Positions 62,922 through 64,000 of a stretch of 64,000 nt of DNA are shown in pieces. The stretch comes from Actinoplanes philippinensis. Its GTDB lineage: Bacteria; Actinomycetota; Actinomycetes; Mycobacteriales; Micromonosporaceae. The notes beneath the pieces were generated by a model, which searched no databases, was not told the origin of the DNA, and worked only from the letters and a program-made list of their open reading frames with translations. Position 1 is the stretch's first letter; each line of letters opens with the position of its first letter. The position numbers were made by a program, and so were the translations under genes. Location of the stretch: assembly GCF_900113015.1 (NCBI RefSeq), contig NZ_FONV01000007.1:372001-436000 (forward strand), read 5' to 3'.

Positions 62922-64000
62922 TTCCCGATGACCGCGTTCATGTTGTCGGCGAACTGCTGCGGACCGATCGACTGGGTGAACAGCTTCGAGATGTTGGACA
63001 GCAGGGTCTCCGCGGCGGTCGGGCTGAGCGCCTGGTCCCACGACTGGGCGAACACCTTGGCGTTGCTGGCCACACCGTAGACGAACTTGAGGAAGTCGGC
63101 GTCCGGCGAGGAGGCGAGCTTGGCGTCGGCGCCCTTGATGATCGGCACACCGCCGGTCTTGATCCAGTCGGACTGCTCGGTGTCGTCGAGCAGGCTGGTG
63201 AAGAACTTCTTGGCGATGTCCTTCTGCTCGGCCGAGGCCTTGGAGGAGATCGACAGGTACTGGCCGGCGTTGCCGACGGTGTCGTTCGGGTCGCCCTTGC
63301 CGCCGTCGACGCCCGGGAAGTTCATGTAGCCCAGCTTGCCGTCCTTGATGAACGAGCCGCCCTGGGCCTGGATGATGCCGTACGACCAGCTGCCGTGCAG
63401 CATCATGGCCGCCTTGCCCTTGTAGAGCAGGGCCTGGTCGGCGTTGGAGTCGGCGGTGATCGAGGAGAAGCCCTTGACGAAGCCGTCCGCCTTGATCAGG
63501 TCCTGGATCTTGGTGAGCGCGTCGATGGCGAGCGGGTTGCTCCAGGCGTTGGCCTTGCCCTCGAAGACGTCACCGAAGACCGACGGGCCGCCGATGCGGT
63601 CGAAGAGGAACTCCAGCCACATCATGTTGGTCCAGCGGGACTGCCCGCCGAGGGAGAACGGCGCGATGCCCTTGGCGTTGAACTTCGGCACCAGGTCCAT
63701 GATCTCGCCCCACGACTGCGGCGGGGTGAGGTTGTTGTCGGCGAAGACCTGCTTGTTGTAGAAGAGCACGATCGGCTGCACGGTCTCGGCCGGCATCGCG
63801 TAGATCTTGCCGTTGATCGTGGCCGGCCCGAAGGAGGCCGGGAAGAGCCGGTCCTTGACCGCGGCGTTCTGCCCGAACCAGTCGGTGAGGTCCTCGACCT
63901 GGCCGCCGTCGACGTAGCTCTTCAGACCGCCGCCGCCCCAGCCCCAGATGATCGTCGGCGGCTGCCCGGCGCCCAGCGCGGTCTTGAGCTTGTCCTTGTA
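62918..64000 (-). CDS. CUT1 sugar-binding protein, N-terminus beyond the window
   Basis: 360 C-terminal residues are present; the frame is open to base 64000 and the start and signal peptide lie outside. GQPPTIIWGWGGGGLKSYVDGGQVEDLTDWF, GKIYAMPAETVQPIVLFYNKQVFADNNLTPPQSWGEIMDLVPKFNAKGIAPFSLGGQ and a KGKAAMMLHGSWSYG loop are typical extracellular solute-binding family 1. Aromatic residues suit sugar stacking. With the CebR-type boxes nearby a beta-linked oligosaccharide is the likely ligand, but this is inference. Confidence 0.93.
   Translation of the reverse strand, partial: YKDKLKTALGAGQPPTIIWGWGGGGLKSYVDGGQVEDLTDWFGQNAAVKDRLFPASFGPATINGKIYAMPAETVQPIVLFYNKQVFADNNLTPPQSWGEIMDLVPKFNAKGIAPFSLGGQSRWTNMMWLEFLFDRIGGPSVFGDVFEGKANAWSNPLAIDALTKIQDLIKADGFVKGFSSITADSNADQALLYKGKAAMMLHGSWSYGIIQAQGGSFIKDGKLGYMNFPGVDGGKGDPNDTVGNAGQYLSISSKASAEQKDIAKKFFTSLLDDTEQSDWIKTGGVPIIKGADAKLASSPDADFLKFVYGVASNAKVFAQSWDQALSPTAAETLLSNISKLFTQSIGPQQFADNMNAVIGK

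Overview
The window is 64 kb of very GC-rich DNA with strong G/C third-position bias, many GTG starts, frequent GTGA/ATGA stop-start overlaps, LacI/TetR/MerR/LysR regulators, Tat and lipoprotein exports and many flavin/F420-type luciferase-like enzymes. This suggests a filamentous actinomycete, most likely Micromonosporaceae (Actinoplanes-like); the genus is inference. No rRNA, tRNA, CRISPR array, IS element or phage genes were seen, so it looks like chromosomal arm or accessory sequence.

Layout. 1-3.3 kb: the 3' end of an MMPL transporter and a Tat-exported molybdopterin (sulfite-oxidase-fold) enzyme. 3.3-6.1 kb: a MalR-like LacI regulator and a GH13 alpha-glucosidase with GCAAG/CTTGC operator elements. 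7.0-14.2 kb: a 1752-residue kinase-AAA ATPase-GAF-GGDEF fusion translationally coupled to a GGDEF-EAL protein, a c-di-GMP module. 14.3-16.3 kb: a DUF574 methyltransferase and a secreted protein. 16.3-35.3 kb: a large nutrient-scavenging block that looks sulfur-directed. It holds an SsuABC/TauABC-type importer, a divergent polar amino-acid importer with a GNAT enzyme and a LysR regulator, a strictosidine-synthase-like protein, an MFS exporter, four luciferase-like monooxygenases (one of the NtaA/SnaA/DszA type) and an oligopeptide-type ABC importer. 35.4-40.6 kb: an LTA-synthase-like sulfatase-fold membrane protein, a NACHT-type gene remnant, TetR, acyl-CoA dehydrogenase and a class III CoA-transferase. 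40.6-44.0 kb: a gene-poor zone packed with unrelated tandem repeats. 44.0-49.8 kb: a secreted GH5-CBM2 mannanase/cellulase, two paralogous membrane diguanylate cyclases, a chemoreceptor and a UBP zinc-finger protein. 49.8-59.9 kb: small two-gene modules (HxlR/NmrA reductase, YbaK, DUF427, F420-type enzyme, MerR, P1 peptidase), a large catalase, an Hsp20 with a CIRCE operator, another F420-type enzyme and a DUF3558 lipoprotein. 60.1-64 kb: a CebR-like LacI regulator facing a CUT1 sugar importer that runs off the right end.

How the parts fit. An inverted repeat CCTAT-N7-ATAGG (T-N11-A, the LysR-type geometry) occurs near the starts of the molybdoenzyme gene and the oligopeptide/monooxygenase operon, and in two degenerate copies between the SsuABC-like and amino-acid importer operons. 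The LysR gene at 22.4-23.3 kb is the obvious candidate regulator. Sugar use is marked by a perfect CebR-type box (TGGGAGCGCTCCCA) at 43,988 and a near-perfect one at 59,978. The first sits inside a leftward promoter bounded by two hairpins with no evident ORF, a candidate small RNA. Intercistronic hairpins with 10-22 bp stems separate most transcription units.

Limits: all family names rest on motifs read by eye. Substrates of transporters and oxidoreductases are inferred, and no similarity search, folding or profile computation was run.
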